Assembly (NCBI GenBank): GCA_050942625.1
Contig: JBMNNS010000013.1
Span: 1 to 29,467, forward strand
Direction of reading: 5' to 3'
Length of the DNA stretch: 29,467 bases
From: JBMNNS01 sp050942625
GTDB lineage: Bacteria; Bacillota; Dethiobacteria; DTU022; UBA8154
Position 1 is the stretch's first letter; each line of letters begins with the position of its first letter. Shown here in pieces: positions 16,843 to 24,576 of the stretch. Under the pieces are notes generated by a model. It ran no database searches. It was not told the DNA's origin and worked only from the letters and a program-made list of their open reading frames with translations. The position numbers and the translations under genes are program-made.

Positions 16843-17631
16843 ATGTTAAAAAAGGCACGGGTAATCAGCGTTGAAGAACTAAAGAAAGGATTTTATCATT
16901 TATTACTACAAGAACGGTGCATTGCCAGGGAAGCTGTTCCCGGGCAATTTCTACATATAAGAATTGGAAATGGTTTAAAACCCTTTTTAAGGAGACCTTT
17001 TAGCCTGGCAGGGGTTTCTGACCAAAAAGGAACACTGCAAATTCTGTTTAGGATTGTGGGGGAAGGGACAAAAATACTGAGTACGGTTTCTAAGGGTCAG
17101 GAAATTGACTGCCTGGGGCCCCTTGGCAGCGGGTTTCACCTTTCCAACAGAACGGATCCTGCCGTTTTATTGGCTGGGGGTATAGGAGTAGCCCCTTTGC
17201 TATATTTGGCAAATGCCCTGGCCAGCAAAAGGCAGGTTTTCCTTTTTTATGGTGCTGTTTCCCAAAGCGAACTTTTACCGGTAAAAAGGTTTTTACCAGA
17301 AGGGGTACAGGTAACCTTTGTTACTGAAGACGGCAGTGCCGGTTTTAGGGGCCTGGTAACCGAAGTTTTTGAAGAAAATCTGAAGACTGGCCTTGTCCCC
17401 GGTGATATTTTTGCCTGTGGCCCGGGGGCAATGCTAAGGGAACTCGCAAGGGAAAACCGCCTTTGGGGATATCCCCTGCAGATTTCCCTGGAGGAAAGGA
17501 TGGCCTGCGGGGTTGGTGCCTGTCAGGGCTGCGTTGTAGGAATCAAGGATAAGGGCAGCATCCTTTACAAACGTGTTTGCAGGGAAGGCCCTGTATTTAA
17601 AGACAAGGAGGTGGTATGGCCGGATGTGTAG
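16843..17631 (+). CDS. pyrK: Dihydroorotate dehydrogenase B electron-transfer subunit
   Basis: A 262-residue ferredoxin-reductase-type protein that passes electrons from PyrD to NAD+. The FAD motif RRPFSLAG lies at residues 50-57, the NAD-binding GGIGVAPLLYLA at 112-123, and the [2Fe-2S] ligands are C222, C227, C230 and C246. AAAGGAG precedes the ATG. Its end overlaps pyrD by 8 bases (ATGTGTAG), a sign of translational coupling for the PyrK2-PyrD2 complex. Confidence 0.95.
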   Translation: MLKKARVISVEELKKGFYHLLLQERCIAREAVPGQFLHIRIGNGLKPFLRRPFSLAGVSDQKGTLQILFRIVGEGTKILSTVSKGQEIDCLGPLGSGFHLSNRTDPAVLLAGGIGVAPLLYLANALASKRQVFLFYGAVSQSELLPVKRFLPEGVQVTFVTEDGSAGFRGLVTEVFEENLKTGLVPGDIFACGPGAMLRELARENRLWGYPLQISLEERMACGVGACQGCVVGIKDKGSILYKRVCREGPVFKDKEVVWPDV

Positions 17632-18535
17632 TCTTGAAGTCCAGCTTGGGCCATTGCGGCTCAGAAATCCAGTTTTAACTGCTTCCGGAACTTTCGGTTT
17701 TGGAGAGGAATATGCTGCTCTTCTCAAATTGGATGAAATTGGGGCATTAGTGGTCAACGGATTAACCTTAAAAGCCCGTCAGGGGAATCCTCCCCCAAGG
17801 ATTATCGAAACCCCTGCGGGCATGTTAAATGCTATCGGCCTTCAGAATTCCGGGCTTGATCACTTTCTTTTACGGGATATGCCCCGCCTTATCAAAGCCA
17901 ATGTCACTGTAATTGTCAATATTGCCGGGGATACTGAAGAGGAATATGTAACGCTGGCCCGGGAATTGTCATCTGCCCCAGGTATAAAGGCCCTGGAACT
18001 AAACGTCTCCTGCCCCAACATAAAAAAAGGCGGCCTCCAATTCGGCTGTTCTACTGCGAGCCTTTCCAATCTAGTAACAAAGGTACGCCAAAATACTCCA
18101 TTACCTTTGATCGTGAAACTTTCCCCCAATGTAACGGATATTGTGGAAATTGCCTCTGCCGCTGAAAAAAGCGGCGCAGACATCCTTTCCCTCATTAATA
18201 CCTTCAAGGGAATGGTGATCGACATCAAAAATAAACGCCCATTTTTAGGAAACATAACCGGGGGTCTTTCAGGACCTGCCATTCGTCCTCTGGCGGTCAG
18301 AATGGTTTATGAAGTCTACCGTGCAGTAAATATCCCCATCATTGGAATGGGCGGGATTGTGAATTTGGAAGACGCTCTGCAGTTTTTTATGGCCGGGGCC
18401 AAAGCGATTGCCATAGGAACAGCAAACTTTGTAGAGCCCAGAACCATCCCTCTTCTGCTCGCTGCCCTAAAGTCCTACATGGCAGAAGAAGGTTTAAGCA
18501 GCATTGAAGAAATAACCGGTGCAGCGCATTTGTAA
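17624..18535 (+). CDS. pyrD: Dihydroorotate dehydrogenase B catalytic subunit (class 1B)
   Basis: A 303-residue FMN TIM-barrel enzyme that oxidises dihydroorotate to orotate. The ATG at 17624 is chosen because AAGGAGGTGG (17605-17614) lies about 9 nt upstream; longer upstream reading would run through pyrK. The base Cys130 in ELNVSCPN, which marks class 1, the RQGNPPPRIIETPAGMLNAI block and K165 in KLSP are present. However, residue 45 in VVNGLT is Asn where family members have a Lys (as in B. subtilis IKATT) that contacts flavin and orotate. Everything else looks functional. Confidence 0.95.
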   Translation: MCSLEVQLGPLRLRNPVLTASGTFGFGEEYAALLKLDEIGALVVNGLTLKARQGNPPPRIIETPAGMLNAIGLQNSGLDHFLLRDMPRLIKANVTVIVNIAGDTEEEYVTLARELSSAPGIKALELNVSCPNIKKGGLQFGCSTASLSNLVTKVRQNTPLPLIVKLSPNVTDIVEIASAAEKSGADILSLINTFKGMVIDIKNKRPFLGNITGGLSGPAIRPLAVRMVYEVYRAVNIPIIGMGGIVNLEDALQFFMAGAKAIAIGTANFVEPRTIPLLLAALKSYMAEEGLSSIEEITGAAHL

Positions 18536-18673
18536 ATTGATTGTTCGCTAATAGAATGAACAAAAATAGTATCAATGTGGTGACATGGTAAGATAGTTAA
18601 GAAGCAAAAAAACCTTGTATATCAGAATATGTACAAAACATCCCCTGTCAAAGCTTTAGAAAGGAATGAAAAC

Positions 18674-19426
18674 ATGCTCATCCCCAAACCCGACAAAAAA
18701 AAGGCTGCCGAAAAGATCATCGTAGCCCTTGATGTTGATAATGAAAAAAAAGCATCTGCCTTAGTCAAAGAACTTTCACCGTTGATAAGTTTTTTTAAGG
18801 TAGGCATGAAGCTTTATACCGCCTGTGGACCCCGTATTATCACCGTTCTTAAAAAACTTGGCATTAAAATATTCCTTGACTTAAAGTTTCATGACATCCC
18901 CAATACCGTTGCAGCTACGGCCGAAGTTGTAACGCGCCTTGGGGTAGAAATGTTTAATATTCATTTAAGCGGTGGCCGGAAAATGATCAGGGCTACGGTT
19001 GAGGCCGCCAGGGAAACTGCCAACAAAAAAGGGCTACCTGTCCCTACGATATTGGGCGTCACTGTTTTATCCTCATTCGACGAGAAAATGTTAAAGGAAA
19101 TAACCGGCGCAGGGAGTCTGGAAGAACATGTCGTCAGGCTGGCTTTGCTGGGCCGGGATAATGGTCTTGATGGAGTGGTAGCCTCCCCCCGGGAGATTGG
19201 TCTCATCCGTAAAAAATGCGGACCGGAATTTCTTACCGTCACCCCCGGGGTTCGACCCCTGTGGGCTTCACTTGATGACCAGTCAAGGGTGCTAACCCCA
19301 CGCCAGGCCTTTGATGCCGGTGCCGATTATTTGGTCATGGGAAGGCCTATTATTGCCCACCCTTCTCCTTTAGAGGCAGTGCAAAAAATTCTTATCGAAA
19401 TACAGGGCACTAACCAGCAAAATTGA
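18674..19426 (+). CDS. pyrF: Orotidine 5'-phosphate decarboxylase
   Basis: A 250-residue TIM-barrel enzyme that decarboxylates OMP to UMP. Seen are VALDVDN near the start, FFKVGMKL, the catalytic D-x-K-x-x-D set in LDLKFHDIPNT, and VTPGVRP near the phosphate site. ATG 18674 is chosen because AAGGA (18661-18665) is 8 nt upstream; an in-frame ATG at 18629 lacks a ribosome site. A 138-base gap from pyrD, with a weak TTGTAA-16-TAGAAT pair at 18530-18557, leaves open a separate promoter. pyrE, which would supply OMP, is not in the window. Confidence 0.94.
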   Translation: MLIPKPDKKKAAEKIIVALDVDNEKKASALVKELSPLISFFKVGMKLYTACGPRIITVLKKLGIKIFLDLKFHDIPNTVAATAEVVTRLGVEMFNIHLSGGRKMIRATVEAARETANKKGLPVPTILGVTVLSSFDEKMLKEITGAGSLEEHVVRLALLGRDNGLDGVVASPREIGLIRKKCGPEFLTVTPGVRPLWASLDDQSRVLTPRQAFDAGADYLVMGRPIIAHPSPLEAVQKILIEIQGTNQQN

Positions 19427-19451
19427 CATTGACGGTGTATTTATGTAAAAT
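19423..19451 (+). promoter_or_regulatory. Sigma-A promoter for nfo
   Basis: TTGACA (19423-19428), a 17-nt spacer and TAAAAT (19446-19451). The -35 box overlaps the pyrF stop codon. It lies about 80 bases before the nfo ATG, so nfo can be transcribed apart from the pyr genes. Confidence 0.75.
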
Positions 19452-19533
19452 ATTAAAATATAAGTAAATACCCGGCTATGCAGTCACTTTCAGCGGAATG
19501 GAAAGGTAGAAAATCCTGAAAGGCGATGCTTGA

Positions 19534-20379
19534 ATGCGGTTTGGAATACATATGCCTCAAAAAGGAGGCTTTGAGCACAACGTTAAACGTGCAGCAGAGA
19601 TGGGTTGCCAAACCCTGCAGGTTTTCCTGGGGGGTCCTACAACCTGGAAACCTCCAGCATTGAAGATTGATGAACTGCAACAGCGTTCCCGATTGCTTGA
19701 AGAATATGATATTGCCCCTCTTGTTGTCCATGCAGCATACCTAATTAATCTTTCCTCCGCTAAAGAAGAATTCTACCGGAAATCTCGCTTTCTACTGCAA
19801 AGTACAATGGAGAGAGCCAGCTACATAGGCTCTCCTTATGTAGTGCTTCATATGGGTAGCCATGGAGGGGCAGGCTTTAAAGAGGGGTTAGAATTCTTTA
19901 TTGCAACCCTGAAGGAGGATTATATAAAATGGCCTCCAGGGGTGCAGCTTCTTTTAGAAAACACTGCTGGTGGGGGGACTTCTCTTGGGGGGACCTTTAT
20001 TGCCATTGGTAAAGTATTAGAGGCCCTGGAGGATGCACCCCTTGGTGTTTGTCTTGATACTGCCCATGCCTGGGCAGCCGGGTATGACCTTTCCACCCCG
20101 GAAGGTTTGGAAAAAGCTATGCTGGAACTTGATGAACATATAGGAATGGAGCGTGTCAAAGTTATACACTTAAACGATGTAAATACACCACGGGGATCTC
20201 ACCGGGATAGGCATGCTCATTTAGGAGATGGTTATATTGGTGCAGAAGGTTTCAAGTTATTTTTGGCCTACCCCTGGCCCGATGGTATACCGGTAATACT
20301 TGAAACCCCGGAAATGGGAAGTTCCTGGGATGCGGTTAATTTAGCCAGGTTGCGACTTTATGCTGGAAAGGAAGGTTAA
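19534..20379 (+). CDS. nfo: Endonuclease IV (AP endonuclease)
   Basis: A 281-residue TIM-barrel with tri-zinc ligands spread over the family motifs: VVHAAYLINL, VLHMGSHGGAG, LLENTAGGG, GVCLDTAHAWAAGYD, VIHLNDVNTPRGSHRDRHAHLGDG and ILETPE. It cuts DNA 5' to abasic sites in base-excision repair. GAAAGG lies upstream of the ATG. Length is typical (about 280). It converges with the next minus-strand gene, with 12 bases between the stop codons and no clear terminator. Confidence 0.95.
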   Translation: MRFGIHMPQKGGFEHNVKRAAEMGCQTLQVFLGGPTTWKPPALKIDELQQRSRLLEEYDIAPLVVHAAYLINLSSAKEEFYRKSRFLLQSTMERASYIGSPYVVLHMGSHGGAGFKEGLEFFIATLKEDYIKWPPGVQLLLENTAGGGTSLGGTFIAIGKVLEALEDAPLGVCLDTAHAWAAGYDLSTPEGLEKAMLELDEHIGMERVKVIHLNDVNTPRGSHRDRHAHLGDGYIGAEGFKLFLAYPWPDGIPVILETPEMGSSWDAVNLARLRLYAGKEG

Positions 20380-20391
20380 CTAACTTCTTAG

Positions 20392-20796
20392 TCAGGAAAG
20401 CCGGAAAATGCCCAATGCATTGAGTCTTTCGTGTTCACAGTCCACTATATTTTCCAGTTTAAAACCCAGGATATTGCAGACGGCGGCAAGATAAAAAAGC
20501 TGATTGCCAATTTCTTCTTCGATTATTTCCCGGCAGTTTTCACATAGTGTTCCCTCAAGATGGGTCGTGAGGTATTTTTTGTAGCTTTCCAGTGTGATGT
20601 CGGGAGGTATTTGTTGTTTATGGGCATTAATGGATACACAGCCACAGTCGGTCACCGCTTTTGTTATGGCACGATTGACCCTTACGGCTGACTCAACAAG
20701 CTTGGATATACTATCGAGTATACTATGGTGCCGGAGAAGCAATTCGGAAACCTTATCCTGGAACAAACAGATAGACTCGTTGTGATGGGTTTTCAT
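20392..20796 (-). CDS. Conserved clostridial small protein with C-G-C and C-x-x-C motifs
   Basis: A 134-residue soluble, mostly helical protein with no known function. Two cysteine pairs, TDCGC (residues 50-52) and LCENC (83-86 region), could bind a metal. The C-terminal third (EEIGNQLFYLAAVCNILGFKLENI) resembles the EExxD-type helix of MazG nucleotide pyrophosphohydrolases, but here the motif reads EEIGNQ, lacking the usual aspartate. I recall similar clostridial proteins of this length, sometimes auto-labelled DUF1573; this is unverified. A consensus promoter lies upstream, with a short leader and an AGGGGTGG site about 12 nt before the ATG. Confidence 0.75.
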   Translation of the reverse strand: MKTHHNESICLFQDKVSELLLRHHSILDSISKLVESAVRVNRAITKAVTDCGCVSINAHKQQIPPDITLESYKKYLTTHLEGTLCENCREIIEEEIGNQLFYLAAVCNILGFKLENIVDCEHERLNALGIFRLS

Positions 20797-20835
20797 GATC
20801 TAGACTAGCCACCCCTTGCCTTTATAATTAACTTC

Positions 20836-20865
20836 ATTATACTTGCTATTTTGAAATCTTGTCAA
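20836..20865 (-). promoter_or_regulatory. Consensus sigma-A promoter for the minus-strand small protein
   Basis: On the minus strand TTGACA (20860-20865), an 18-nt spacer and TATAAT (20836-20841) match the consensus at every base. The start codon is about 40 bases from the -10 box. Confidence 0.8.
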
Positions 20866-21070
20866 CTTTTAATCTTGTGAGTTTTTTAAGCTGTGTGTTT
20901 AAGGTAGGAAAATAATGTAGCAAATCAAGAAGTTCTGTCCCCTATTTTCTATTTTAAATTATTTTTCAACTTCTTAGCTGGAAAAAAGTGATGGCATTCA
21001 TTTAATTTATTGCCCGGAAAAAACTAAAACAATTTGAATTTTCATTAAATGGTGATAACGTACTAACTTT
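20866..21070. other. AT-rich spacer between divergent promoters
   Basis: Part of a 413-base gene-free interval (20797-21209). Apart from the two promoters that flank it, the only structure seen is an 8-bp inverted repeat AAGAAGTT/AACTTCTT (20927-20934 and 20968-20975). No ORF or RNA gene is recognised. Confidence 0.5.
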
Positions 21071-21099
21071 TTGACACATTTCCTCGGATATGTTAAAAT
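21071..21099 (+). promoter_or_regulatory. Sigma-A promoter for carD
   Basis: TTGACA (21071-21076), a 17-nt spacer and TAAAAT (21094-21099). The start of transcription would be near 21106, giving a leader of about 100 nt before the GTG at 21210. Confidence 0.75.
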
Positions 21100-21209
21100 G
21101 GTTATATGCAGGAATTGTTAAGAACAATAAAAAAAAATGGATTACCCTGCTGTTTGAACATTTATTTTCTATTAGATGTCGTTTATAAGCATTTTAAGGA
21201 GGTAAGCAG

Positions 21210-21698
21210 GTGTTTAATATAGGTGACAAGGTTGTATACCCCATGCATGGGGCAGGCATAATTGAAGCCATTGAAGAAAAGGAAATACTGGGTGCCAAGA
21301 AAAAATACTATGTAATGGTTATGCCTGTAGGGGAAATGAAGGTGATGGTTCCCATGGATAATGTAGAAAAGGTAGGTTTGAGGGAAGTTATTGAAAAAGG
21401 ATCTGTGAGCAAGGTCTTTAAAATACTTGAAGGTCCGGCAGAACTAACAAGTACTAATTGGAACAGGCGTTACCGAAGCAATATGGATAAGATTAAAACC
21501 GGCAATATTTTTAAAGTAGCAGAAGTCGTTCGTAGCCTTCTTCTAAGGGAACAGGAAAAAGGCCTTTCGACCGGGGAAAGAAAAATGCTCGAAAGTGCCA
21601 AACAAATTTTGATGAGTGAGTTGCTGATGGTTCAGGGGGTTAACGCTGTGGAGATGAAGTCATCCCTTGAAAAACTGTTTAACCACCAGGTATCCTAA
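21210..21698 (+). CDS. carD: CarD/CdnL-family RNA polymerase-binding regulator
   Basis: A 162-residue transcription factor. The N-terminal RNAP-interacting domain (residues 1 to about 60: FNIGDKVVYPMHGAGIIEAI, then KYYVMVMP and KVMVPMDNVEKVG) is shared with CarD and Mfd/TRCF. The C-terminal helical domain (about 70-160) contains the W84-N-R-R-Y segment, where CarD-type proteins use a tryptophan to wedge the promoter bubble. It binds RNAP beta and steadies open complexes, often at rRNA promoters. GTG start after AAGGAGGTAAGCAG. It is alone in its transcription unit by position. The exact name (carD or cdnL) is a family convention. Confidence 0.9.
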   Translation: MFNIGDKVVYPMHGAGIIEAIEEKEILGAKKKYYVMVMPVGEMKVMVPMDNVEKVGLREVIEKGSVSKVFKILEGPAELTSTNWNRRYRSNMDKIKTGNIFKVAEVVRSLLLREQEKGLSTGERKMLESAKQILMSELLMVQGVNAVEMKSSLEKLFNHQVS

Positions 21699-21840
21699 AA
21701 AAACCCAAAAAAGTATGAGTAATATAAATATATATATAAGAGATCAGTATGCTCCAAGTTTAAGCTTAGCTCCTTCCAGCTTTTACTGCATATTACTGTC
21801 AGGTTGCAAATAGCATTGAACTGATATCTTTTTTATTTGG

Positions 21841-21916
21841 TCAGGCATTTGCTACATTGATGATGCATAAAAATGCTTGCCTGAGGGTAAAACTATAAGT
21901 TATAATCAGCTATAAT
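21841..21916 (+). promoter_or_regulatory. Candidate promoter and inverted repeat before the PIN-TRAM gene
   Basis: TTGCCT (21877-21882), an 18-nt spacer and TATAAT (21901-21906) form a fair promoter; a second TATAAT lies at 21911-21916. A hairpin (TCAGGCATTT at 21841-21850 with AAATGC at 21871-21876 and CTGA at 21881-21884) overlaps the -35 region and might be an operator. The rest of the 254-base gap after carD shows nothing clear, and no terminator was found for carD. Confidence 0.45.
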
Positions 21917-21952
21917 GTTTGACAAATATAATACGGAAGGAGGTGTTAAGAA

Positions 21953-23053
21953 ATGCTGAAAGGTATAGTGCGCATTACATTAACAATTATTATATTTGTT
22001 GGGGGCTATGAACTTTTTAAGGTAGCGGTTCCTTCTTTGGTGCATGCTTCAGGACTTCCCATACCAATTCCTACAGGTTTCTGGTTTCCCATCCTGGGAG
22101 GAGCCGCCAGCGGACTCATTTTTTATTTTTCTGCCCCTTCCCTTGCCCGCCTTTTGCGCAAGCTTACTTCCTGGACCGATGGGAAGATTAAATTTATACC
22201 AACCCAGGATATTATTTTGGGTGTGATCGGACTGCTAATAGCATTGTTGATTGGTATGTTATTGTCTATCCCTCTTTCACGTATTCCCTGGGTTGGCCCC
22301 TATCTTGCAGTAGCTACGTCACTTGTGTTGGCCTATCTTGGTGTTACATTTGTTTTAAACCGTAAAGATGAATTTTCTTTTATTACATCCTATTTTCGTT
22401 CAGGGGCGTCTCAGGCAAAAAAAATGTCTTCCCCTGGAAAAATTCTTGATACCAGTGTCATTATTGATGGGCGGATTTTGGACATTAGTAAAACAAATTT
22501 TTTGGAAGGGGATATTCTAGTTCCTGGATTTGTCCTGGAAGAATTGAGACATATTGCTGATTCATCCGACCTATTAAAGAGAAACCGCGGCCGGCGGGGG
22601 TTGGATATTTTAAATCAAATGCAAAAGGAAATAAATACCGAAATCAAGATAATCAACAAGGACTACGAGGATATTGCAGAGGTTGACAGTAAACTCGTTA
22701 AACTTGCGCAGGATCTGGGCGGTGTTATAGTTACCAACGATTTCAACCTGAATAAAGTCTGTGAATTGCAGGGTGTGCCTGTTTTGAATATTAACGAACT
22801 TGCTAATGCCGTTAAACCGGTCCTTTTGCCCGGGGAGGAAATGAGTGCCCATATTATTAAAGACGGCAAGGAGGTCGGACAGGGCGTTGCTTATCTTGAC
22901 GATGGAACGATGATCGTGGTCGAAGGGGGTAAACGCTATATCGGTGGGACAATAGATGTACTTGTGACAAGTGTGTTGCAGACAGCGGCCGGGCGGATGA
23001 TTTTTGCCAAACCAAAATCCAGTTTTTCTGAGAAGGTCTCCTTGAAGCGTTAA
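21953..23053 (+). CDS. YacL-type membrane protein with PIN and TRAM domains
   Basis: A 366-residue protein with four hydrophobic segments (about residues 5-25, 44-60, 86-106 and 113-134), then a cytoplasmic PIN nuclease domain (about 163-285) with acidic residues D166 (LDTSVIIDG), E196/E197, D245 and D263 (TNDFN), and a C-terminal TRAM domain (about 290-352). This architecture is that of Bacillus YacL, whose gene also sits just before ispD; the family has a predicted RNase role with no firm target. AAGGAGG precedes the ATG. ispD follows after 56 bases. Confidence 0.9.
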   Translation: MLKGIVRITLTIIIFVGGYELFKVAVPSLVHASGLPIPIPTGFWFPILGGAASGLIFYFSAPSLARLLRKLTSWTDGKIKFIPTQDIILGVIGLLIALLIGMLLSIPLSRIPWVGPYLAVATSLVLAYLGVTFVLNRKDEFSFITSYFRSGASQAKKMSSPGKILDTSVIIDGRILDISKTNFLEGDILVPGFVLEELRHIADSSDLLKRNRGRRGLDILNQMQKEINTEIKIINKDYEDIAEVDSKLVKLAQDLGGVIVTNDFNLNKVCELQGVPVLNINELANAVKPVLLPGEEMSAHIIKDGKEVGQGVAYLDDGTMIVVEGGKRYIGGTIDVLVTSVLQTAAGRMIFAKPKSSFSEKVSLKR

Positions 23054-23109
23054 GGTATATTGTTTGATGTGACTATTTTTATTGGTAGTATCTTTGAAAT
23101 GGTGAGAAA

Positions 23110-23874
23110 ATGAAGGACGGGCGTGGACCTGTATTGCTTATACCAGCTGCAGGCCAGGGGAGGCGCATGCAAGGCGATATTAATAAACAATATCTTTTAC
23201 TGGCCGGAATGCCTGTGCTGGCACGCACATTGAAAACTTTCCTGGACTTAAATTTTTTTCTTCAGGTTATAGTAATAATTGCCCCAGGGGAAGAAAATAT
23301 CTTTCGCAGTTTAGTGCAGCTCCCCTTTTTCCCCGATGAAAAAAGGATTGTTACTGTCCAGGGTGGTGAAGAACGCCAATCATCAGTTTACAATGGTCTA
23401 AAGTTTTTGCGACAGCAAAAAAGGGACGTTGTTGAGTCTATTGTTTGTGTTCATGATGGAGCTCGCCCTCTGGTTACGGCAGAACTATTTCACAGGGTTT
23501 TTGATGAAGCACTTATTTTTGGTGCAGCTATACCCGGTGTTCCGCTGAAAGATACCATCAAAGAGGTGGATCGAGATCTAAATGTAGTGGGAACCCCTTC
23601 AAGGGATAATCTTATGGCAATCCAAACTCCCCAATGTTTTCACTTTTCTTTGCTCTGGCGGGCTCATCAAAGGGCAAGGGAGGATGGTTTTCAGGGCAGC
23701 GATGATGCCTCCTTGGTTGAGCGCCTTGGTAAAAAGGTGAAGGTTGTTCCCGGCAGTAATGAAAACTTGAAGATTACGACACCAATAGATTTATTGCTTG
23801 CAGAAACATACCTAAATGCCAAAGCAAGGAGTTTGCGGACAGGACAGGGACAGGAAACTTTCCAAGACCACTGA
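23110..23874 (+). CDS. ispD: 2-C-methyl-D-erythritol 4-phosphate cytidylyltransferase
   Basis: A 254-residue nucleotidyltransferase of the MEP isoprenoid pathway that makes CDP-ME. The CTP-binding PAAGQGRRM with a following K in NKQYLLLAG, VHDGARPLV and IQTPQCFHF are characteristic. The C-terminus is about 20 residues longer than the usual 230 and ends inside a strong inverted repeat, whose left arm includes the stop codon. A GGTGAGA site precedes the ATG. It is paired with ispF, as in most Firmicutes. Confidence 0.95.
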   Translation: MKDGRGPVLLIPAAGQGRRMQGDINKQYLLLAGMPVLARTLKTFLDLNFFLQVIVIIAPGEENIFRSLVQLPFFPDEKRIVTVQGGEERQSSVYNGLKFLRQQKRDVVESIVCVHDGARPLVTAELFHRVFDEALIFGAAIPGVPLKDTIKEVDRDLNVVGTPSRDNLMAIQTPQCFHFSLLWRAHQRAREDGFQGSDDASLVERLGKKVKVVPGSNENLKITTPIDLLLAETYLNAKARSLRTGQGQETFQDH

Positions 23875-23925
23875 AAAAAATGACAATAGCGGCAGTTTTT
23901 AATAAAACCGTCTTTTTCAGTGGTC
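23866..23925 (+). other. Long inverted repeat spanning the ispD stop codon
   Basis: GACCACTGAAAAA (23866-23878) and TTTTTCAGTGGTC (23913-23925) are perfect 13-bp complements. The 34-nt interior can form a smaller hairpin (GTTTT/AAAAC near 23895-23908). The ispD TGA (23872-23874) lies in the left arm. Downstream is CTCAATTTTC, a weak T-tract, so the structure could be a partial terminator or a stability element between ispD and ispF. Confidence 0.65.
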
Positions 23926-23965
23926 TCAATTTTCTAACTTTCAACAAAGAGGAGTGGAAACCCGC

Positions 23966-24445
23966 ATGAAATATCGCATTGGCATGGGCTACGATGTTCA
24001 TCCCTTGCGGGAGGGTTTACCCCTTGTTTTAGGGGGGGTAGAAATTCCCTTTTCCAGTGGCCTGGATGGTTACTCTGATGCCGATGTTTTATTGCATGCT
24101 GTTATGGATGCTCTTCTTGGTGCAGCAGCGCTTGGGGATCTTGGAAGCCATTTTCCGGCTGGTGAGCCCCGCTACAGTGGTATATCCAGCATTACTCTTT
24201 TAGGGGAGGTTGCTGATCTACTTTCCAGATCAGGGTATATGATCAATAATATTGATAGCGTTATTGTCGCCCAGTCCCCCCGCCTTTCCCCTTTTATACC
24301 TACCATGCGCCGCAATATTGCTGAAGAATTAAAAATAGAATTAGGTGCTGTCTCTGTCAAGGCAACCACTACAGAATGGTTGGGCTTTACCGGCAGGGGG
24401 GAAGGTATTGCGGCTTATGCCGTTGTATTATTGTACCCTGTTTAA
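23966..24445 (+). CDS. ispF: 2-C-methyl-D-erythritol 2,4-cyclodiphosphate synthase
   Basis: A 159-residue trimeric enzyme that cyclises CDP-ME2P to MEcPP. Zinc ligands D10 and H12 in GYDVHPL and H44 in LLHAVMDALLG are present, with the C-terminal KATTTEWLGFTGRGEGI segment. The ATG at 23966 is preferred; the in-frame GTG at 23954 overlaps the AGAGGAG ribosome site. Length agrees with the family. Confidence 0.95.
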   Translation: MKYRIGMGYDVHPLREGLPLVLGGVEIPFSSGLDGYSDADVLLHAVMDALLGAAALGDLGSHFPAGEPRYSGISSITLLGEVADLLSRSGYMINNIDSVIVAQSPRLSPFIPTMRRNIAEELKIELGAVSVKATTTEWLGFTGRGEGIAAYAVVLLYPV

Positions 24446-24462
24446 CCATGCTGGTGTCCCTA

Positions 24463-24491
24463 TTGACAGGAAATAAGCATAAGTCTATAAT
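24463..24491 (+). promoter_or_regulatory. Consensus sigma-A promoter for cysS
   Basis: TTGACA (24463-24468), a 17-nt spacer and TATAAT (24486-24491) match the consensus at every base. The start of transcription would be near 24498. Confidence 0.8.
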
Positions 24492-24513
24492 TATGAGGAC
24501 CGTGAATTGGAAA

Positions 24514-24542
24514 AGCCGTCTTTGCCAAAAATAGGGACGGCT
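24514..24542 (+). other. Leader stem-loop of cysS
   Basis: AGCCGTC (24514-24520) pairs with GACGGCT (24536-24542) over a 15-nt loop, then CTATTTTA. It begins about 16 nt after the predicted transcription start and could be either the ispF terminator or a leader element for cysS. No T-box core was found. Confidence 0.5.
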
Positions 24543-24576
24543 CTATTTTATGATGGGATCTGCAGGAGGGGAAAGC

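Noticed and set aside
17573..17623. Longer N-terminus for PyrD starting inside pyrK
   Set aside because: No ribosome site there, the extension is not family-like, and AAGGAGG is correctly placed for the ATG at 17624.
24446..24576. T-box leader for cysS
   Set aside because: The interval is too short and lacks the conserved T-box AGGGTGG core.
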